Assembly: GCF_038008685.1 (NCBI RefSeq)
Contig: NZ_JBBOZQ010000001.1
Span: forward strand, 744,001-808,000
DNA length: 64,000 nucleotides
From: Lysinibacillus sp. FSL W8-0992
Lineage (GTDB): Bacteria > Bacillota > Bacilli > Bacillales_A > Planococcaceae
Direction: 5' to 3'
Shown: positions 1-10,323 of the stretch, in pieces
How positions within the stretch are numbered: position 1 is the stretch's first letter
How the letters are laid out: every line of letters starts with the position of its first letter
Program-made: the position numbers and the translations under genes
Notes under the pieces: generated by a model
Seen by the model: only the letters and a program-made list of their open reading frames with translations
What the model was told of the DNA's origin: nothing
The model's database searches: none

Positions 1-58
1 AGTAAACGTAACACAAATATCTTTTCTCAGCATTGCTCAACTAATAAAAATTAGAGGA

Positions 59-1195
59 TCAATATGTTCGTACTGGTAAAATTAATTGTAGAATTGCATC
101 ATCATGGACAGAACGTAAAATAAACGGTCTCATTGCGCCTGTAAATTGAATCACTACATCTTGGCCATCAATTGCTTTCAATGCTTCCATCATGTATTTC
201 GCGCTAAAGGAAATTTTTAAGTTTTCCCCTTCTAATGCTTCAACAAGTATTTCTTCTTGTACTTTACCAATCTCCGGAGAATTCGATGAAACTTCAACCG
301 CTTGACTGTCTAAAATTTCAAATCGCACGACATTATTACGATCACCTCGCGCCACAAGTGATGCACGATCGATTGCTTGTAACAATGCTTTACCGTTAAT
401 CGTTACATTTGTTTGATATTCTTCTGGAATTAAACGTGATGTATCTGGATAGTTACCTTCAAGCAAGCGAGAGAAGAATAATACATCTCCTGTTTTAAAT
501 AAAACTTGCTGACTTGTAATAACAATTTGGACAAGGTTTGTAGAGTCTTCTAACACTTTGTTTAACTCATTTAAACTTTTACCAGGAATGACAACGCTAT
601 GTTCAACTTCTGGTAAGTCTTCTAGTTGTACTTTACGTCTTGCTAAACGATGGCTATCTGTTGCAACACAGATTAATGCTTCATTTTTTATCTGCCAGTT
701 TACACCTGTCAACACCGGTCTGCTTTCTGAAGTAGCAACAGCAAATACTGTTTCACGGATAATTGATTTTAGTAGGTCTGCAGGTATAGTAAATTTTTGA
801 TCTTCGGTTAATTCGGGTAATAAAGGATATTCAGCTGCATCTGAGCCAATTAAATGGAATTCAGATTTACCTGAGCGAATATGCGTTTGGAAACCTGTTG
901 TAACTTGAAGTTCTACCTCATTTGTTGGTAATTTACGTACGATTTCATTGAACATACGTGCTTGTACAACAATTGAACCTGTTTCTGTAATATGAATAAT
1001 TTGTTGTCCATCTTCTTCTACTGGGATAAATGTTTGAATTGTAATATCAGCATCACTACCAGTTAAACTAATTCCTTCGTTTGTCACATCAATTTTAATT
1101 CCCGTTAATATTGGAATAGTTGTTTTTGAACTTACTGCTTTCATGACATCATTTAAACCTTCTAGTAAACGGTCACGTAAAATATCAAATTTCAT
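59..1195 (-). CDS. dnaN: DNA polymerase III beta subunit (sliding clamp)
   Basis: The 378-residue protein is full length for the bacterial beta clamp, which forms a ring dimer around DNA and tethers the replicative polymerase. It begins MKFDILRDRLLEGLNDVMKAV and ends LQLILPVRTY, typical of Bacillales DnaN; the three repeated clamp domains span roughly residues 1-125, 126-245 and 246-378. It lies directly downstream of dnaA on the same strand with a 168-bp spacer containing DnaA boxes. A GAGGG ribosome-binding site precedes the ATG. The next gene downstream is outside the window. Confidence 0.98.
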   Translation of the reverse strand: MKFDILRDRLLEGLNDVMKAVSSKTTIPILTGIKIDVTNEGISLTGSDADITIQTFIPVEEDGQQIIHITETGSIVVQARMFNEIVRKLPTNEVELQVTTGFQTHIRSGKSEFHLIGSDAAEYPLLPELTEDQKFTIPADLLKSIIRETVFAVATSESRPVLTGVNWQIKNEALICVATDSHRLARRKVQLEDLPEVEHSVVIPGKSLNELNKVLEDSTNLVQIVITSQQVLFKTGDVLFFSRLLEGNYPDTSRLIPEEYQTNVTINGKALLQAIDRASLVARGDRNNVVRFEILDSQAVEVSSNSPEIGKVQEEILVEALEGENLKISFSAKYMMEALKAIDGQDVVIQFTGAMRPFILRSVHDDAILQLILPVRTY

Positions 1196-1363
1196 TTCTT
1201 TTCCCTCACATATTTATATTATTTATTTATTTAAATATAAAAGATATAGTAATAGGCCCTGTGGATTTGTGGATAAGTGCTTCTATGTGAATAAAATCAG
1301 TCTATCCACATGTAGATAGACTGTGTATAAGTTTGTGTTTAAATATTTGAGTTGTCCACAAGA
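1196..1363. promoter_or_regulatory. dnaA-dnaN spacer with DnaA boxes
   Basis: The spacer holds a perfect DnaA box (TGTGGATAA, 1268-1276) and near-matches CTATCCACA (1302-1310), TGTGTATAA (1322-1330) and TTGTCCACA (1352-1360). In Bacillus subtilis the origin is bipartite, with DnaA boxes on both sides of dnaA; this arrangement matches the dnaA-dnaN half. Function is inferred from position and motifs. Confidence 0.75.
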
Positions 1364-2713
1364 TTATTTCCCTAGCATGCTACGAATTTGTTTAATATCT
1401 TGTTGCAACTGAGTGTCATTTTTCAACAACGAAGATATTTTTTCATGAGCATGAATAACTGTAGTATGATCACGACCACCAAATTCTTCGCCAATTTTCG
1501 GCAATGAGAAATCTGTTAATTCGCGCGATAAAAACATCGCAATTTGTCGAGGAAAGGCGATTAGTTTTGTTCGTTTTTTAGCTGTAAAGTCTTCTAAACG
1601 AATATTAAAGTGCTCTCCTACGGCATTTTGAATGTCTAAAATAGTTACAGTTCTTGGCTTCGTATTAGGAATAATATCTTTTAACGCTTCAGCGGCTAAT
1701 GTAGCATTAATATCTTTGTTAACTAGCGATGAGTAAGCTACGACACGAATAAGCGCACCTTCAAGCTCCCGGATATTGGAGTCAATCTGGTTCGCGATAT
1801 AGAGCATTACCTCGTTTGGTACATCCAAACCGTCCGCTTTAGCTTTTTTTCGTAAAATCGCAATACGTGTTTCTAAATCTGGTGGTGCTATATCAGTAAT
1901 AAGCCCCCATTCAAATCGAGAACGTAAGCGATCCTCTAAAGTAGGGATTTCCTTTGGTGGACGGTCACTAGAAATGACAATTTGTTTTGATTCTTCGTGT
2001 AATGTGTTAAAAGTATGGAAAAATTCTTCTTGAGTAGATTCTTTTCCAGCAAGGAATTGAATATCATCAATTAGCAGAACATCTACATTACGATATTTAT
2101 TGCGAAAATCGAGTGCTTTATTATCACGAATAGAGTTAATAAATTCATTCGTAAATTTTTCTGATGATAAGTACACGACTTTTGCATTTGGATTATGTTC
2201 TAACACATAATGGCCAATAGCGTGCATTAAATGCGTTTTGCCAAGCCCTACTCCCCCATATATAAAGAAAGGGTTATAAGCCTTTGCAGGGGCTTCAGCG
2301 ACAGCTAATGATGCAGCATGAGCAAAGCGGTTTCCAGAGCCAATAACGAACGTATCAAATGTATATTTCGGGTTTAACATTCCTGGTGAAATATCATGAT
2401 GGTCGTTATTTTTAGCTTGGATAATCGGCGCTGGTAAGTCAAAATCGTCCGAATCCTGGTTTTTTTGAACAACAAATTTAATAAGCAAGTCTTCGCCTGT
2501 TAGCTCCGTTAATATACCTGTAATCAAATGAATATAATGATTTTCAAGCCAGTCTCGAGCAAACGAATTTGGCGCGGCAATTGTCACTGTCGAACCACTT
2601 CCATTGTAAGAAAGTAATTTTGTAGACTTTAGCCACGTTTCAAAGCTTGGTTTAGAAATTTTTTGTTCAACTTGAGCCAGGACATTATTCCATAATTCTT
2701 CTAAATGTTCCAA
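1364..2713 (-). CDS. dnaA: chromosomal replication initiator DnaA
   Basis: DnaA is the AAA+ initiator that binds 9-bp boxes at oriC, melts the origin and loads the helicase. The 449-residue protein shows domain I ([22 protein letters not shown]), a variable linker around residues 90-115, Walker A ([10 protein letters not shown], about 153-162), Walker B ([12 protein letters not shown]), and the C-terminal DnaA-box-binding helix-turn-helix with [12 protein letters not shown]. The best start is TTG at 2713, preceded by AAGGAG nine bases upstream; there is no suitable ATG. It is transcribed away from the oriC region and is probably autoregulated through the adjacent DnaA boxes. Confidence 0.98.
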   Translation of the reverse strand: MEHLEELWNNVLAQVEQKISKPSFETWLKSTKLLSYNGSGSTVTIAAPNSFARDWLENHYIHLITGILTELTGEDLLIKFVVQKNQDSDDFDLPAPIIQAKNNDHHDISPGMLNPKYTFDTFVIGSGNRFAHAASLAVAEAPAKAYNPFFIYGGVGLGKTHLMHAIGHYVLEHNPNAKVVYLSSEKFTNEFINSIRDNKALDFRNKYRNVDVLLIDDIQFLAGKESTQEEFFHTFNTLHEESKQIVISSDRPPKEIPTLEDRLRSRFEWGLITDIAPPDLETRIAILRKKAKADGLDVPNEVMLYIANQIDSNIRELEGALIRVVAYSSLVNKDINATLAAEALKDIIPNTKPRTVTILDIQNAVGEHFNIRLEDFTAKKRTKLIAFPRQIAMFLSRELTDFSLPKIGEEFGGRDHTTVIHAHEKISSLLKNDTQLQQDIKQIRSMLGK

Positions 2714-3183
2714 GCTGCTATTCTCCTTTACAGTTCAATACATATACAGCAATAAAAAAAATATAGTGCATTTATGTGATAAGTAAATACGTTCATTTTA
2801 CGACTAATCCACAAAATCACAAGCTGTGGATAATACTTAACCAAAGGCTGTGATAAAAATTATCCACAGCATATCAACAGTTGTGGATAAAAGAATAGTT
2901 CGTTTTAGTTTTCAACAAAGTGAAGCACAGTAATCGTATCAGAAAAACAAAGCCATTTCAATAGTTTATGAAACTTATCCACACAACCTTGAATTACTCA
3001 CTATTGAGTTGTCCACAAGCACTGCTTATGTGAAAAAGCTGTAGATAACCGTTGTGGATAAAAAATAAGGCAAAAAATACTATACACAGGTCTGTGTAAA
3101 AAAAACAAGTATTCTGTGGATAATTTAAAAGAGGGAAATTAAAAACATAGATTAGACGGATTAAAAGAATTTTTTAAAATTCA
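2714..3183. other. oriC: DnaA-box cluster between dnaA and rpmH
   Basis: This AT-rich non-coding stretch carries many DnaA boxes in both orientations. Perfect TTATCCACA/TGTGGATAA copies lie at 2825-2833, 2860-2868, 2882-2890, 2975-2983, 3053-3061 and 3115-3123. Near-matches lie at 3009-3017 and 3040-3048. Together with the dnaA-dnaN spacer this matches the Bacillales bipartite origin. The divergence of dnaA/dnaN (leftward) from rpmH onward (rightward) also marks the origin. Confidence 0.9.
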
Positions 3184-3213
3184 TTGACAAAATAGCTGTT
3201 TACTTTATATAAT
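3184..3213 (+). promoter_or_regulatory. sigma-A promoter for rpmH-rnpA
   Basis: A consensus -35 TTGACA (3184-3189) and -10 TATAAT (3208-3213) are separated by 18 bp, about 55 bp before rpmH. The placement and quality suit a strong ribosomal-protein promoter. Confidence 0.85.
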
Positions 3214-3268
3214 ATGCAGGTCTGTATGTTGAAAAATTCAACTTTCATTCAGGAGGTGTCTATATACA

Positions 3269-3403
3269 ATGAAACGTACTTACCAACCAAAGAAACGTAA
3301 GCACAGCAAAGTTCACGGTTTCCGCGCACGTATGAGCACGAAAAACGGTCGCAAAGTTCTTGCTGCTCGTCGTCGTAAAGGAAGAAAAGTTTTATCAGCA
3401 TAA
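3269..3403 (+). CDS. rpmH: 50S ribosomal protein L34
   Basis: This 44-residue, highly basic protein starts [20 protein letters not shown] and ends [10 protein letters not shown], which is the standard L34 sequence and length. L34 is a small component of the large ribosomal subunit. An AGGAGGTG ribosome-binding site (3251-3258) precedes the ATG. It is the first rightward gene beyond oriC and is followed by a terminator-like hairpin and then rnpA, the near-universal bacterial pair. Confidence 0.98.
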   Translation: MKRTYQPKKRKHSKVHGFRARMSTKNGRKVLAARRRKGRKVLSA

Positions 3404-3410
3404 AATAAGT

Positions 3411-3440
3411 CCACTGAGCCACATCAGTGGTCTTTTTTTT
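3411..3440 (+). terminator. hairpin with T-tract after rpmH
   Basis: The stem CCACTGA (3411-3417) pairs with TCAGTGG (3424-3430) and is followed by TCTTTTTTTT. It probably reduces transcription from rpmH into rnpA. Confidence 0.75.
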
Positions 3441-3497
3441 CTTTATTTTTTGAAGCCGATAAGGATCAAAAGTATAATTTAGTAGCAGGTGAAAGTA

Positions 3498-3842
3498 ATG
3501 AAAAAACGCCAACGAGTGAAAAAGAATGAGGATTTTCAAAAGGTGTTTAAAAAAGGTAAATCTTTCGCGAATCGACAGTTTGTCGTTTATTTTTTCCCAA
3601 AAGAGGGACAAACAGAATTTCGTGTAGGTTTATCAGTTAGTAAAAAACTTGGTAATGCGGTAACACGCAACCAAATTAAACGTTATATTCGACAAAGTAT
3701 TCATGAATTAAAAGATGAACTAAAGCCGAATATGGACTATGTTATTATCGCCAGACATCCGGCGGCCACTATGGATTTTCATGAAGTGAAACAAAGTTTG
3801 CAGCATGTACTACGAATTGCTAGAGTATTGAAGAAATCGTAA
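3498..3842 (+). CDS. rnpA: ribonuclease P protein component
   Basis: RnpA is the protein cofactor of the RNase P ribozyme that matures tRNA 5' ends. The 114-residue basic protein has the family's N-terminus ([20 protein letters not shown]), the RNA-contacting segment with [21 protein letters not shown], and a C-terminal helix. I chose the ATG at 3498 because AGGTGA (3487-3492) sits five bases upstream; the in-frame GTG at 3489 overlaps that site and would add three residues. The gene follows rpmH as in most bacteria. Confidence 0.97.
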   Translation: MKKRQRVKKNEDFQKVFKKGKSFANRQFVVYFFPKEGQTEFRVGLSVSKKLGNAVTRNQIKRYIRQSIHELKDELKPNMDYVIIARHPAATMDFHEVKQSLQHVLRIARVLKKS

Positions 3843-4082
3843 TACATACGGCAACCAAAGTGGCGATAAAGTACACTTATAAAAGATTCCACGATAACTT
3901 TTGTAAATTTAGTAAACACTTTACTGCATGAGCCTATAATAATTGGCATATTTAGTAGAGTGAAAGCTAATTTGCATGATAAAATAACTGATAACTTTAT
4001 TCAGAGTCAAAATGATTAAATTGAATAAAGACAACGCATATAGATTTAAGAAAAGTGAATAGTAATTGTAGGGGGAAGACGG

Positions 4083-4853
4083 TTGAAGAAACAACTTTGG
4101 GTGATTTTGTCGCTAGTATCAGTAGCATTACTACTATCTGGATGTACAGAATTTAATGAACCAATATCCAAAGAAAGCCAAGGCTTCTGGAATGAATTCA
4201 TTGTTTGGCCGCTAGTATCAGCAATTAAATATTTTGCTGATTTACTTGGTACGTATGCATGGGGGATTATTGCGGTAACAATTATTATTCGTTTAGCAAT
4301 TCTTCCATTGATGATTAAACAAACGAAGAGCTCTAAAAAAATGCAAGAAATTCAGCCAAAATTGAAGGAATTGCAGAAGAAGTATGCTTCTAAGGATGCA
4401 CAAACACAGAAACAGTATCAGCAAGAAATGATGAAGCTGATGAGTGAGTCCGGTGTAAACCCAGTTGCTGGATGTTTACCGGTAGTCATTCAAATGCCAA
4501 TTTTAATTGGTTTCTATCATGCGATTAGTCGAATGAATGCTACACCCGCTTTTGATTTAGGAAATTTCTTTATCTTCCCATTAGCAGAATCTGCACCTGC
4601 TTTGGCAATAACTGCTGGTATCATGCAATTTTTCGTGTTACGTACGGGTCCAGCAATGGATAACCCTCAAATGAAAATAATGATGTATATTATGCCATTC
4701 ATGATTATCGGTTTTGGTATGGCGTTACCAGCTGCATTATCACTATATTGGGTAATCGGGAATATTATCTCGATTCTTCAAAACCTGTATATTTATAAAC
4801 CTTGGCAAAAAAATAAAACACAACCTGCTCAAAATGGAGGGGCTAAAAAGTGA
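4083..4853 (+). CDS. yidC: membrane protein insertase YidC/SpoIIIJ
   Basis: YidC-family insertases place proteins into the cytoplasmic membrane; SpoIIIJ is the paralogue needed for forespore development in B. subtilis. The 256-residue protein has a lipoprotein signal with lipobox LSGC (Cys21), then five predicted membrane segments. The conserved arginine of the hydrophilic groove is likely in the IIIRLAILPLMIKQTKSSKKM segment, and a charged coiled loop (EIQPKLKELQKKYASKD) follows. It uses TTG at 4083 with GGGGGAAG upstream. Its stop overlaps the GTG start of jag by 4 bp. The spoIIIJ assignment rather than the second paralogue comes from this gene pair. Confidence 0.95.
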   Translation: MKKQLWVILSLVSVALLLSGCTEFNEPISKESQGFWNEFIVWPLVSAIKYFADLLGTYAWGIIAVTIIIRLAILPLMIKQTKSSKKMQEIQPKLKELQKKYASKDAQTQKQYQQEMMKLMSESGVNPVAGCLPVVIQMPILIGFYHAISRMNATPAFDLGNFFIFPLAESAPALAITAGIMQFFVLRTGPAMDNPQMKIMMYIMPFMIIGFGMALPAALSLYWVIGNIISILQNLYIYKPWQKNKTQPAQNGGAKK

Positions 4854-5662
4854 AACAACTTACGCAAATAGGCGCAACAACACAAGAAGCGATCTCATTG
4901 GCGTTACAGAAACTTGGCAAAACCCGTGAACAAGTAGATGTTGAAGTTTTACAAGAAGGTAAAAAAGGATTTTTAGGTTTTGGAGCACGTTCTGCAGAAG
5001 TGCGTGTGACTGTAAAGGAAGTACAAGTTCGTCCAACTACAGAAACAGAAATAGTAGCTGAGCAAGGCAATACGGCTACTGAGCAATTGAACGAACAAAT
5101 GGTAGTGGATGACGTTGAAAAAATAAGTTCACAAGTTTCAGAACAACCAATGGATATTGAAGCTATTCAACAAGTAGTTAAAAAAGAGGAAGAAGATCAC
5201 TCTATAAATCCAATTGAAGAAGCAAAAGCTTACCTAGTAAGTATAGCTAAGCAATTGGACATTCAAGATCTTGAAATTGAAACAAAGCGCGAAGGTAAAT
5301 ATGTGATGTTTCAATTGAATAGTGAGAAGGCAGCGCTGCTTATCGGGAAACGCGGTCAAACGTTAAATTCCTTGCAGCAATTAACACAACTTGTATTAAA
5401 TAAAACGGCTAAACAGTTCCTAATGGTTAAATTAGACGTTGAAAACTACCGAGAACGTCGCCAAGTAGCCTTAGAGCAACTGGCGGATCGTATGGCTGAT
5501 AAGGCACTTCGTTTAAATCAACGTGTGGCATTTGAGCCGATGCAATCATACGAAAGAAAAATTATTCATAATCAATTAGCGAATCGCCTTGATATTGAAA
5601 CATATTCAGAAGGAACAGAACCGAATCGCTATTTAGTTATTGAACCAGTAAAGAACGCTTAG
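4850..5662 (+). CDS. jag: RNA-binding protein Jag (KhpB/EloR type)
   Basis: Jag proteins bind RNA and act with YidC/SpoIIIJ and in cell elongation in Gram-positives. The 270-residue protein shows the Jag N-terminal domain (residues 1-52, with GKKGFLGFGARSAEV), an acidic variable linker (about 55-125), a KH domain (LLIGKRGQTLNSLQQLTQ) and a C-terminal R3H domain (YERKIIHNQLANR ... EGTEPNRYLVI). The GTG start at 4850 overlaps the yidC stop, implying translational coupling. A hairpin follows the gene. Confidence 0.95.
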   Translation: MKQLTQIGATTQEAISLALQKLGKTREQVDVEVLQEGKKGFLGFGARSAEVRVTVKEVQVRPTTETEIVAEQGNTATEQLNEQMVVDDVEKISSQVSEQPMDIEAIQQVVKKEEEDHSINPIEEAKAYLVSIAKQLDIQDLEIETKREGKYVMFQLNSEKAALLIGKRGQTLNSLQQLTQLVLNKTAKQFLMVKLDVENYRERRQVALEQLADRMADKALRLNQRVAFEPMQSYERKIIHNQLANRLDIETYSEGTEPNRYLVIEPVKNA

Positions 5663-5700
5663 GCTCTCTTTACGAAAAGGCATACAGACATATGCTATAA

Positions 5701-5741
5701 AAAAAACGGTCATTTTATCATAGATAAAGTGGCCGTTTTTT
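5701..5741 (+). terminator. terminator after yidC-jag
   Basis: An imperfect stem AAAAAACGGTCATTTTATC pairs with GATAAAGTGGCCGTTTTTT across a short loop, ending in a T-run. It closes the rpmH-rnpA-yidC-jag group. Confidence 0.8.
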
Positions 5742-5845
5742 ACTGTCTTATAAGCCAAATAATATGTGTAACAATACAACAAGTCGTAAAATGTCGGATA
5801 TTGCATGTTTCAAAGCGAAATAGATGAAGGATTAATAATTTAAGC

Positions 5846-5947
5846 TTATCCACAATTGGAAATTATCCTTACTTTAGATTTTATCGAAAATATGTTAGTC
5901 TAAGATGTTAGAAAGTGTTGATCGGTTAATTATCCACATGTGGATAA
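5846..5947. promoter_or_regulatory. DnaA boxes upstream of mnmE, including a palindromic pair
   Basis: A perfect DnaA box lies at 5846-5854. Two more abut head-to-head as TTATCCACATGTGGATAA (5930-5947), ending just ahead of the mnmE ribosome-binding site. The site could bind DnaA and influence mnmE transcription or origin activity; this is inferred from sequence only. Confidence 0.6.
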
Positions 5948-5965
5948 CGTTGAGGAGGTAATGAA

Positions 5966-7351
5966 ATGGAGTTCGATACAATTGCTGCGATATCCACACC
6001 TATGGGTGAAGGTGCTATTGCTATAGTTCGCTTAAGTGGAGATGAAGCGGTAGCCATTGCAGATAAAATATTTAAATCGCCTGGTGGGAAAAGTTTAACG
6101 CAGCAGGCTTCACATACAATTCATTATGGGCATTTAGTGGATCCTAAAACAAATGAGGTAGTAGAAGAAGTCATGCTATCGTTAATGCGAGGACCGAAAA
6201 CGTTCACGCGTGAGGATGTAATAGAGATCAATTGTCACGGAGGACTTGTGTCAGTTAATCGAGTATTAAAATTAGTATTAACGAATGGTGCAAGACTTGC
6301 AGAGCCTGGTGAATTTACAAAACGTGCATTTTTAAATGGACGTATTGATTTATCGCAGGCTGAAGCGGTGATGGATTTAATTCGAGCGAAGACAGATCGT
6401 GCGATGAATGTAGCACTTGGTCAAATGGATGGGAAATTATCTCGACTCATTGGTGATTTACGCCAAGCATTGCTAGAGACATTAGCGCAAGTAGAGGTTA
6501 ATATAGATTATCCAGAGTATGATGATGTAGAAGAAATGACAGTGCCCGTATTGCTTGAAAAATGTACATGGGTGCGAAATGAAATTATTAAACTTTTACA
6601 AACTTCTTCTCAGGGAAAAATTTTACGTGAAGGCTTATCGACTGTTATTTTAGGACGACCGAACGTAGGGAAATCTTCACTTTTAAATAGTTTAGTGCAA
6701 GAAAATAAAGCGATTGTGACAGATATAGCAGGTACAACTCGTGATATTATAGAAGAGTACGTAAATGTACGTGGCGTACCTCTTCGTTTAGTCGATACGG
6801 CCGGCATTCGTGAAACAGAAGATATTGTAGAGCGAATTGGTGTTGAACGTTCTCGTGAGGCGTTACAAAGCGCAGATTTAATTTTATTCGTATTAAACTA
6901 TGCGGATGAATTAACGATTGAGGATGAGCGTCTTTTCGAAACAATTGAGGCGATGGATTATATCGTCATTGTCAATAAAACAGATTTACCGCAAAAAATT
7001 GATTTAGACCGTGTAAAAGAATTAGCAGGTGCTCATCGTATTGTGACAACGTCTCTTTTACAAGAAGAAGGAATAACAGAATTAGAGGAAGCAATTGCAG
7101 CATTATTCTTCGAGGGTCAAATTGAAGCGGGCGATTTAACATATGTATCAAATGCACGTCATATTGCATTACTCCACCAAGCGCAAGCGACCGTAGAGGA
7201 CGCATTAGCTGGAGCACAGGCTGGAGTACCGGTTGATATGGTGCAAATAGATGTAACAAGAACTTGGGAAATACTTGGTGAAATTATTGGGGATACAGTG
7301 CAAGAAAGCCTAATAAATCAGCTGTTTTCACAGTTCTGTTTAGGAAAATAA
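5966..7351 (+). CDS. mnmE: tRNA uridine-5-carboxymethylaminomethyl modification GTPase MnmE
   Basis: MnmE works with MnmG to add the cmnm5 group at wobble U34 of certain tRNAs. The 461-residue protein has the formyl-THF-binding N-terminal domain (1-120), a helical domain, and an inserted G domain (about 220-380) with P-loop [10 protein letters not shown], switch motif DTAGIRET and base-recognition NKTD. It ends in the invariant CLGK motif with the essential cysteine. GAGGAGGT (5951-5958) precedes the ATG, and mnmG follows after 27 bp, so the two are probably cotranscribed. Confidence 0.98.
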   Translation: MEFDTIAAISTPMGEGAIAIVRLSGDEAVAIADKIFKSPGGKSLTQQASHTIHYGHLVDPKTNEVVEEVMLSLMRGPKTFTREDVIEINCHGGLVSVNRVLKLVLTNGARLAEPGEFTKRAFLNGRIDLSQAEAVMDLIRAKTDRAMNVALGQMDGKLSRLIGDLRQALLETLAQVEVNIDYPEYDDVEEMTVPVLLEKCTWVRNEIIKLLQTSSQGKILREGLSTVILGRPNVGKSSLLNSLVQENKAIVTDIAGTTRDIIEEYVNVRGVPLRLVDTAGIRETEDIVERIGVERSREALQSADLILFVLNYADELTIEDERLFETIEAMDYIVIVNKTDLPQKIDLDRVKELAGAHRIVTTSLLQEEGITELEEAIAALFFEGQIEAGDLTYVSNARHIALLHQAQATVEDALAGAQAGVPVDMVQIDVTRTWEILGEIIGDTVQESLINQLFSQFCLGK

Positions 7352-7378
7352 TTCTACTAGAGAAGGGAAGATACGAGC

Positions 7379-9274
7379 ATGCCAACACAATATGAGGCAG
7401 GCACGTTTGATGTGATTGTTATTGGAGCAGGTCATGCAGGCGCAGAAGCCGCTTATGCTGCTGCTAAAATGGGCGCTAATACGCTCATGTTAACAATTAA
7501 CTTAGATATGATTGCATTTATGCCATGTAACCCATCCATTGGTGGCCCTGCAAAAGGGATTGTCGTACGTGAAATTGACGCACTAGGTGGAGTCATGGGG
7601 AAAGTTATTGATAAAACGCATATTCAAATGCGTATGTTGAATACAGGGAAAGGTCCAGCTGTACGTGCTTTACGTGCCCAAGCGGACAAAGTTTTATATC
7701 AAAACGAAATGAAACGCGTGTTAGAAGAAAACGAAAACTTAACTATTCACCAAGCTATGGTGGAAGAGCTTATTATAGAAGAAGGCGAAGTAAAAGGTGT
7801 TATTACACAAATTGGTGCTATTTATCGTGCCAACGCAGTAATCGTCACAACAGGTACATTCCTACGTGGTGAAATTATTATTGGTGACATGAAATATTCA
7901 AGTGGTCCAAACAACCAACAGCCTTCAATTCGCTTAGCGGATAATTTAAAAGAATTAGGTTTTGACCTTGTACGCTTTAAAACAGGTACTCCGCCTCGTG
8001 TAAATAGCCGTACAATTGATTATTCAAAAACAGAAAAACAACCAGGTGATGATGTCCCACGTGCATTTAGTTTTGAAACAACTGAATTCATTATGGATCA
8101 ACTTCCTTGTTGGTTAACATATACAAGCCCTCAAACACATGAAATTATTGAGGCTAATTTACATCTTTCACCAATGTACTCAGGTATGATTAAAGGAACT
8201 GGCCCGCGCTATTGTCCTTCAATCGAAGATAAAGTAGTGCGATTTAATGATAAGCCGCGCCACCAAATCTTTTTAGAGCCAGAAGGACGCAATACACGAG
8301 AAGTCTATGTACAAGGTTTATCGACAAGCTTACCTGAGCATGTACAACAGCGTTTGCTAAAATCAATTCCAGGTTTAGAACAAGCTGAAATGATGCGTGC
8401 AGGCTATGCTATTGAATACGATGCCATTGTTCCAACGCAATTATGGCCAACTTTAGAAACAAAACGCATTAAAGGTTTATATACAGCAGGCCAAATTAAT
8501 GGAACATCTGGCTATGAAGAAGCAGCTGCTCAAGGCTTAATGGCAGGGATGAATGCTGCTGCCAATGTCCTTGGTAAAGAAGAGCTGATTTTAAGCCGTT
8601 CAGAAGCTTATATTGGTGTCTTAATCGATGATTTAGTAACGAAAGGTACGAATGAGCCTTATCGTCTCCTAACATCTCGTGCTGAATATCGTTTACTACT
8701 GCGTCATGATAATGCAGATTTACGCTTAGTAGAACATGGTTATAAAATGGGTATGTTATCAGCGCAACGTTACGAAAAGTTCATGGAGAAAAAATCATTA
8801 ATTGAAAATGAAATTGCACGCCTTCGTGAAGTCATTATTAAACCGAATGAAGCAACGCAATCTGCCATTCGCTCTGTAGGTGGTAGTGAACTGAAAGATG
8901 GAATCCGTGGAGCAGATTTATTAAAACGTACGGAAATGCACTATGATTTAGTCTCTTCATTAATACCAGCTGATATTGAATTTACGGATGAAATAAAAGA
9001 GCAAATCGAAATTCAGCTAAAATATGAAGGTTATATTGAAAAGGCATTGCAACAAGTTGAAAAGCTTCATAGAATGGAAAATAAAAAAATTCCAGAAAAC
9101 ATTGATTATGACGCCATTTCAGGTCTTGCAACAGAAGCACGACAAAAATTAAAACAAGTAACGCCACTTTCTATTGCACAGGCGTCTCGAATTTCTGGTG
9201 TAAACCCTGCAGACATTTCGATTTTACTTGTTTACATCGAACAAGGAAAAATCGCGCGTGTAAGTGGCGAATAA
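7379..9274 (+). CDS. mnmG: tRNA uridine-5-carboxymethylaminomethyl modification enzyme MnmG
   Basis: MnmG (GidA) is the FAD-dependent partner of MnmE in wobble-uridine modification. The 631-residue protein opens with a Rossmann FAD motif ([21 protein letters not shown]), has the conserved [12 protein letters not shown] segment and a second dinucleotide region, and ends with the helical C-terminal domain that contacts MnmE. Its length matches the family. The 27-bp gap from mnmE contains GAAGGGAAG as ribosome-binding site. Confidence 0.98.
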   Translation: MPTQYEAGTFDVIVIGAGHAGAEAAYAAAKMGANTLMLTINLDMIAFMPCNPSIGGPAKGIVVREIDALGGVMGKVIDKTHIQMRMLNTGKGPAVRALRAQADKVLYQNEMKRVLEENENLTIHQAMVEELIIEEGEVKGVITQIGAIYRANAVIVTTGTFLRGEIIIGDMKYSSGPNNQQPSIRLADNLKELGFDLVRFKTGTPPRVNSRTIDYSKTEKQPGDDVPRAFSFETTEFIMDQLPCWLTYTSPQTHEIIEANLHLSPMYSGMIKGTGPRYCPSIEDKVVRFNDKPRHQIFLEPEGRNTREVYVQGLSTSLPEHVQQRLLKSIPGLEQAEMMRAGYAIEYDAIVPTQLWPTLETKRIKGLYTAGQINGTSGYEEAAAQGLMAGMNAAANVLGKEELILSRSEAYIGVLIDDLVTKGTNEPYRLLTSRAEYRLLLRHDNADLRLVEHGYKMGMLSAQRYEKFMEKKSLIENEIARLREVIIKPNEATQSAIRSVGGSELKDGIRGADLLKRTEMHYDLVSSLIPADIEFTDEIKEQIEIQLKYEGYIEKALQQVEKLHRMENKKIPENIDYDAISGLATEARQKLKQVTPLSIAQASRISGVNPADISILLVYIEQGKIARVSGE

Positions 9275-9300
9275 TAGAGGAACAGCAAAGTGAATAAGAG

Positions 9301-9335
9301 GCGGGCATACCATTGTGCCCGCTTCCTATTTTTAG
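9301..9335 (+). terminator. terminator after mnmEG
   Basis: The stem GCGGGCA (9301-9307) pairs with TGCCCGC (9315-9321) and is followed by TTCCTATTTTT. Confidence 0.75.
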
Positions 9336-9426
9336 GCTATATTATGCCTCAAGGTTGATTGCTTCCTACTAGGCATGACAATCAGCAATAGACTATACTG
9401 AGCCAATTTTTAAAAGGAGACCTTAC

Positions 9427-10143
9427 ATGAACGAACAACAATTTATTGAGGCATTGAAGGACAAGGGCATCGAGCTTTCTGAAAAGCAAGTTGCACAGTT
9501 CAAAAAGTATTTCGAACTGCTTGTCGAGTGGAATGAAAAGATGAACCTAACTGCTATCACAGATTTTGAAGGGGTCTATTTAAAACATTTCTATGATTCA
9601 ATTAGTGCCTCGTTTTATTTTGATTTTACAAAGGTAACAACAGTTTGTGATGTAGGAGCAGGAGCTGGTTTCCCAAGTATTCCTATTAAAATCTGCTTCC
9701 CACATTTACAAGTAACAATTGTAGATTCTTTAAATAAACGAATTACATTTTTAAATCATTTAAGTGATGAATTACAGTTAGACCATATGAATTTTGTTCA
9801 TGCACGCGCAGAGGAATTCGGTCAAAACGTAAAATATCGTGAGCAATTTGATGTTGTGACAGCCCGTGCAGTAGCTCGCTTGTCTGTACTATCAGAATTA
9901 TGTGTGCCATTAGCAAAACAGGGTGGTTATTTTGTTGCATTAAAGGCTTCGGCAGGTCCTGAAGAATTAAAAGATGCAAAAAAAGCATTGAGCACTTTAG
10001 GTGTTTCACTAAAAGAAGAATATTCTTTCTCTTTACCTGTTGAAGAAAGTGAACGTACTTTATATGTTTTTGATAAAATAAAAGGAACACCAAAAAAATA
10101 CCCGCGTAAACCTGGTGTACCAAATAAAACACCTATTCAATAA
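9427..10143 (+). CDS. rsmG: 16S rRNA (guanine527-N7)-methyltransferase RsmG
   Basis: RsmG methylates N7 of G527 in 16S rRNA using S-adenosylmethionine; loss gives low-level streptomycin resistance in other bacteria. The 238-residue protein shows [14 protein letters not shown], the SAM-binding motif [17 protein letters not shown], and [14 protein letters not shown]. The lysine-rich C-terminus ([15 protein letters not shown]) matches RsmG. AAAGGAGA precedes the ATG. It has its own spacer after mnmG's terminator, so it may be independently transcribed. Confidence 0.97.
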   Translation: MNEQQFIEALKDKGIELSEKQVAQFKKYFELLVEWNEKMNLTAITDFEGVYLKHFYDSISASFYFDFTKVTTVCDVGAGAGFPSIPIKICFPHLQVTIVDSLNKRITFLNHLSDELQLDHMNFVHARAEEFGQNVKYREQFDVVTARAVARLSVLSELCVPLAKQGGYFVALKASAGPEELKDAKKALSTLGVSLKEEYSFSLPVEESERTLYVFDKIKGTPKKYPRKPGVPNKTPIQ

Positions 10144-10147
10144 TTAG

Positions 10148-10163
10148 TGTTTCATGTGAAACT
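10148..10163. promoter_or_regulatory. degenerate parS-like site
   Basis: TGTTTCATGTGAAACT resembles the parS consensus TGTTTCACGTGAAACA with two differences, one in the central CACGTG. It lies between rsmG and noc. Weak binding by ParB or Noc is possible but not shown. Confidence 0.35.
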
Positions 10164-10323
10164 TCTCAAACTGGAAAAATATTTTCTCTAGTTTGAGCAT
10201 ACATACTAGTTATGGATGGTTCACGCAAATGACATCTATGAACTATATACATTTTAGGAAATATAATAAATAATAATAGAATGAGACAGAGCAAGATAGT
10301 TACTTAAAGGTGGTGCCACTTGG

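Noticed and set aside
3249..3611. 120-codon minus-strand frame opposite rpmH and rnpA
   Set aside because: It is the antisense of two well-established genes and has Lys/Phe-rich, non-protein-like content.
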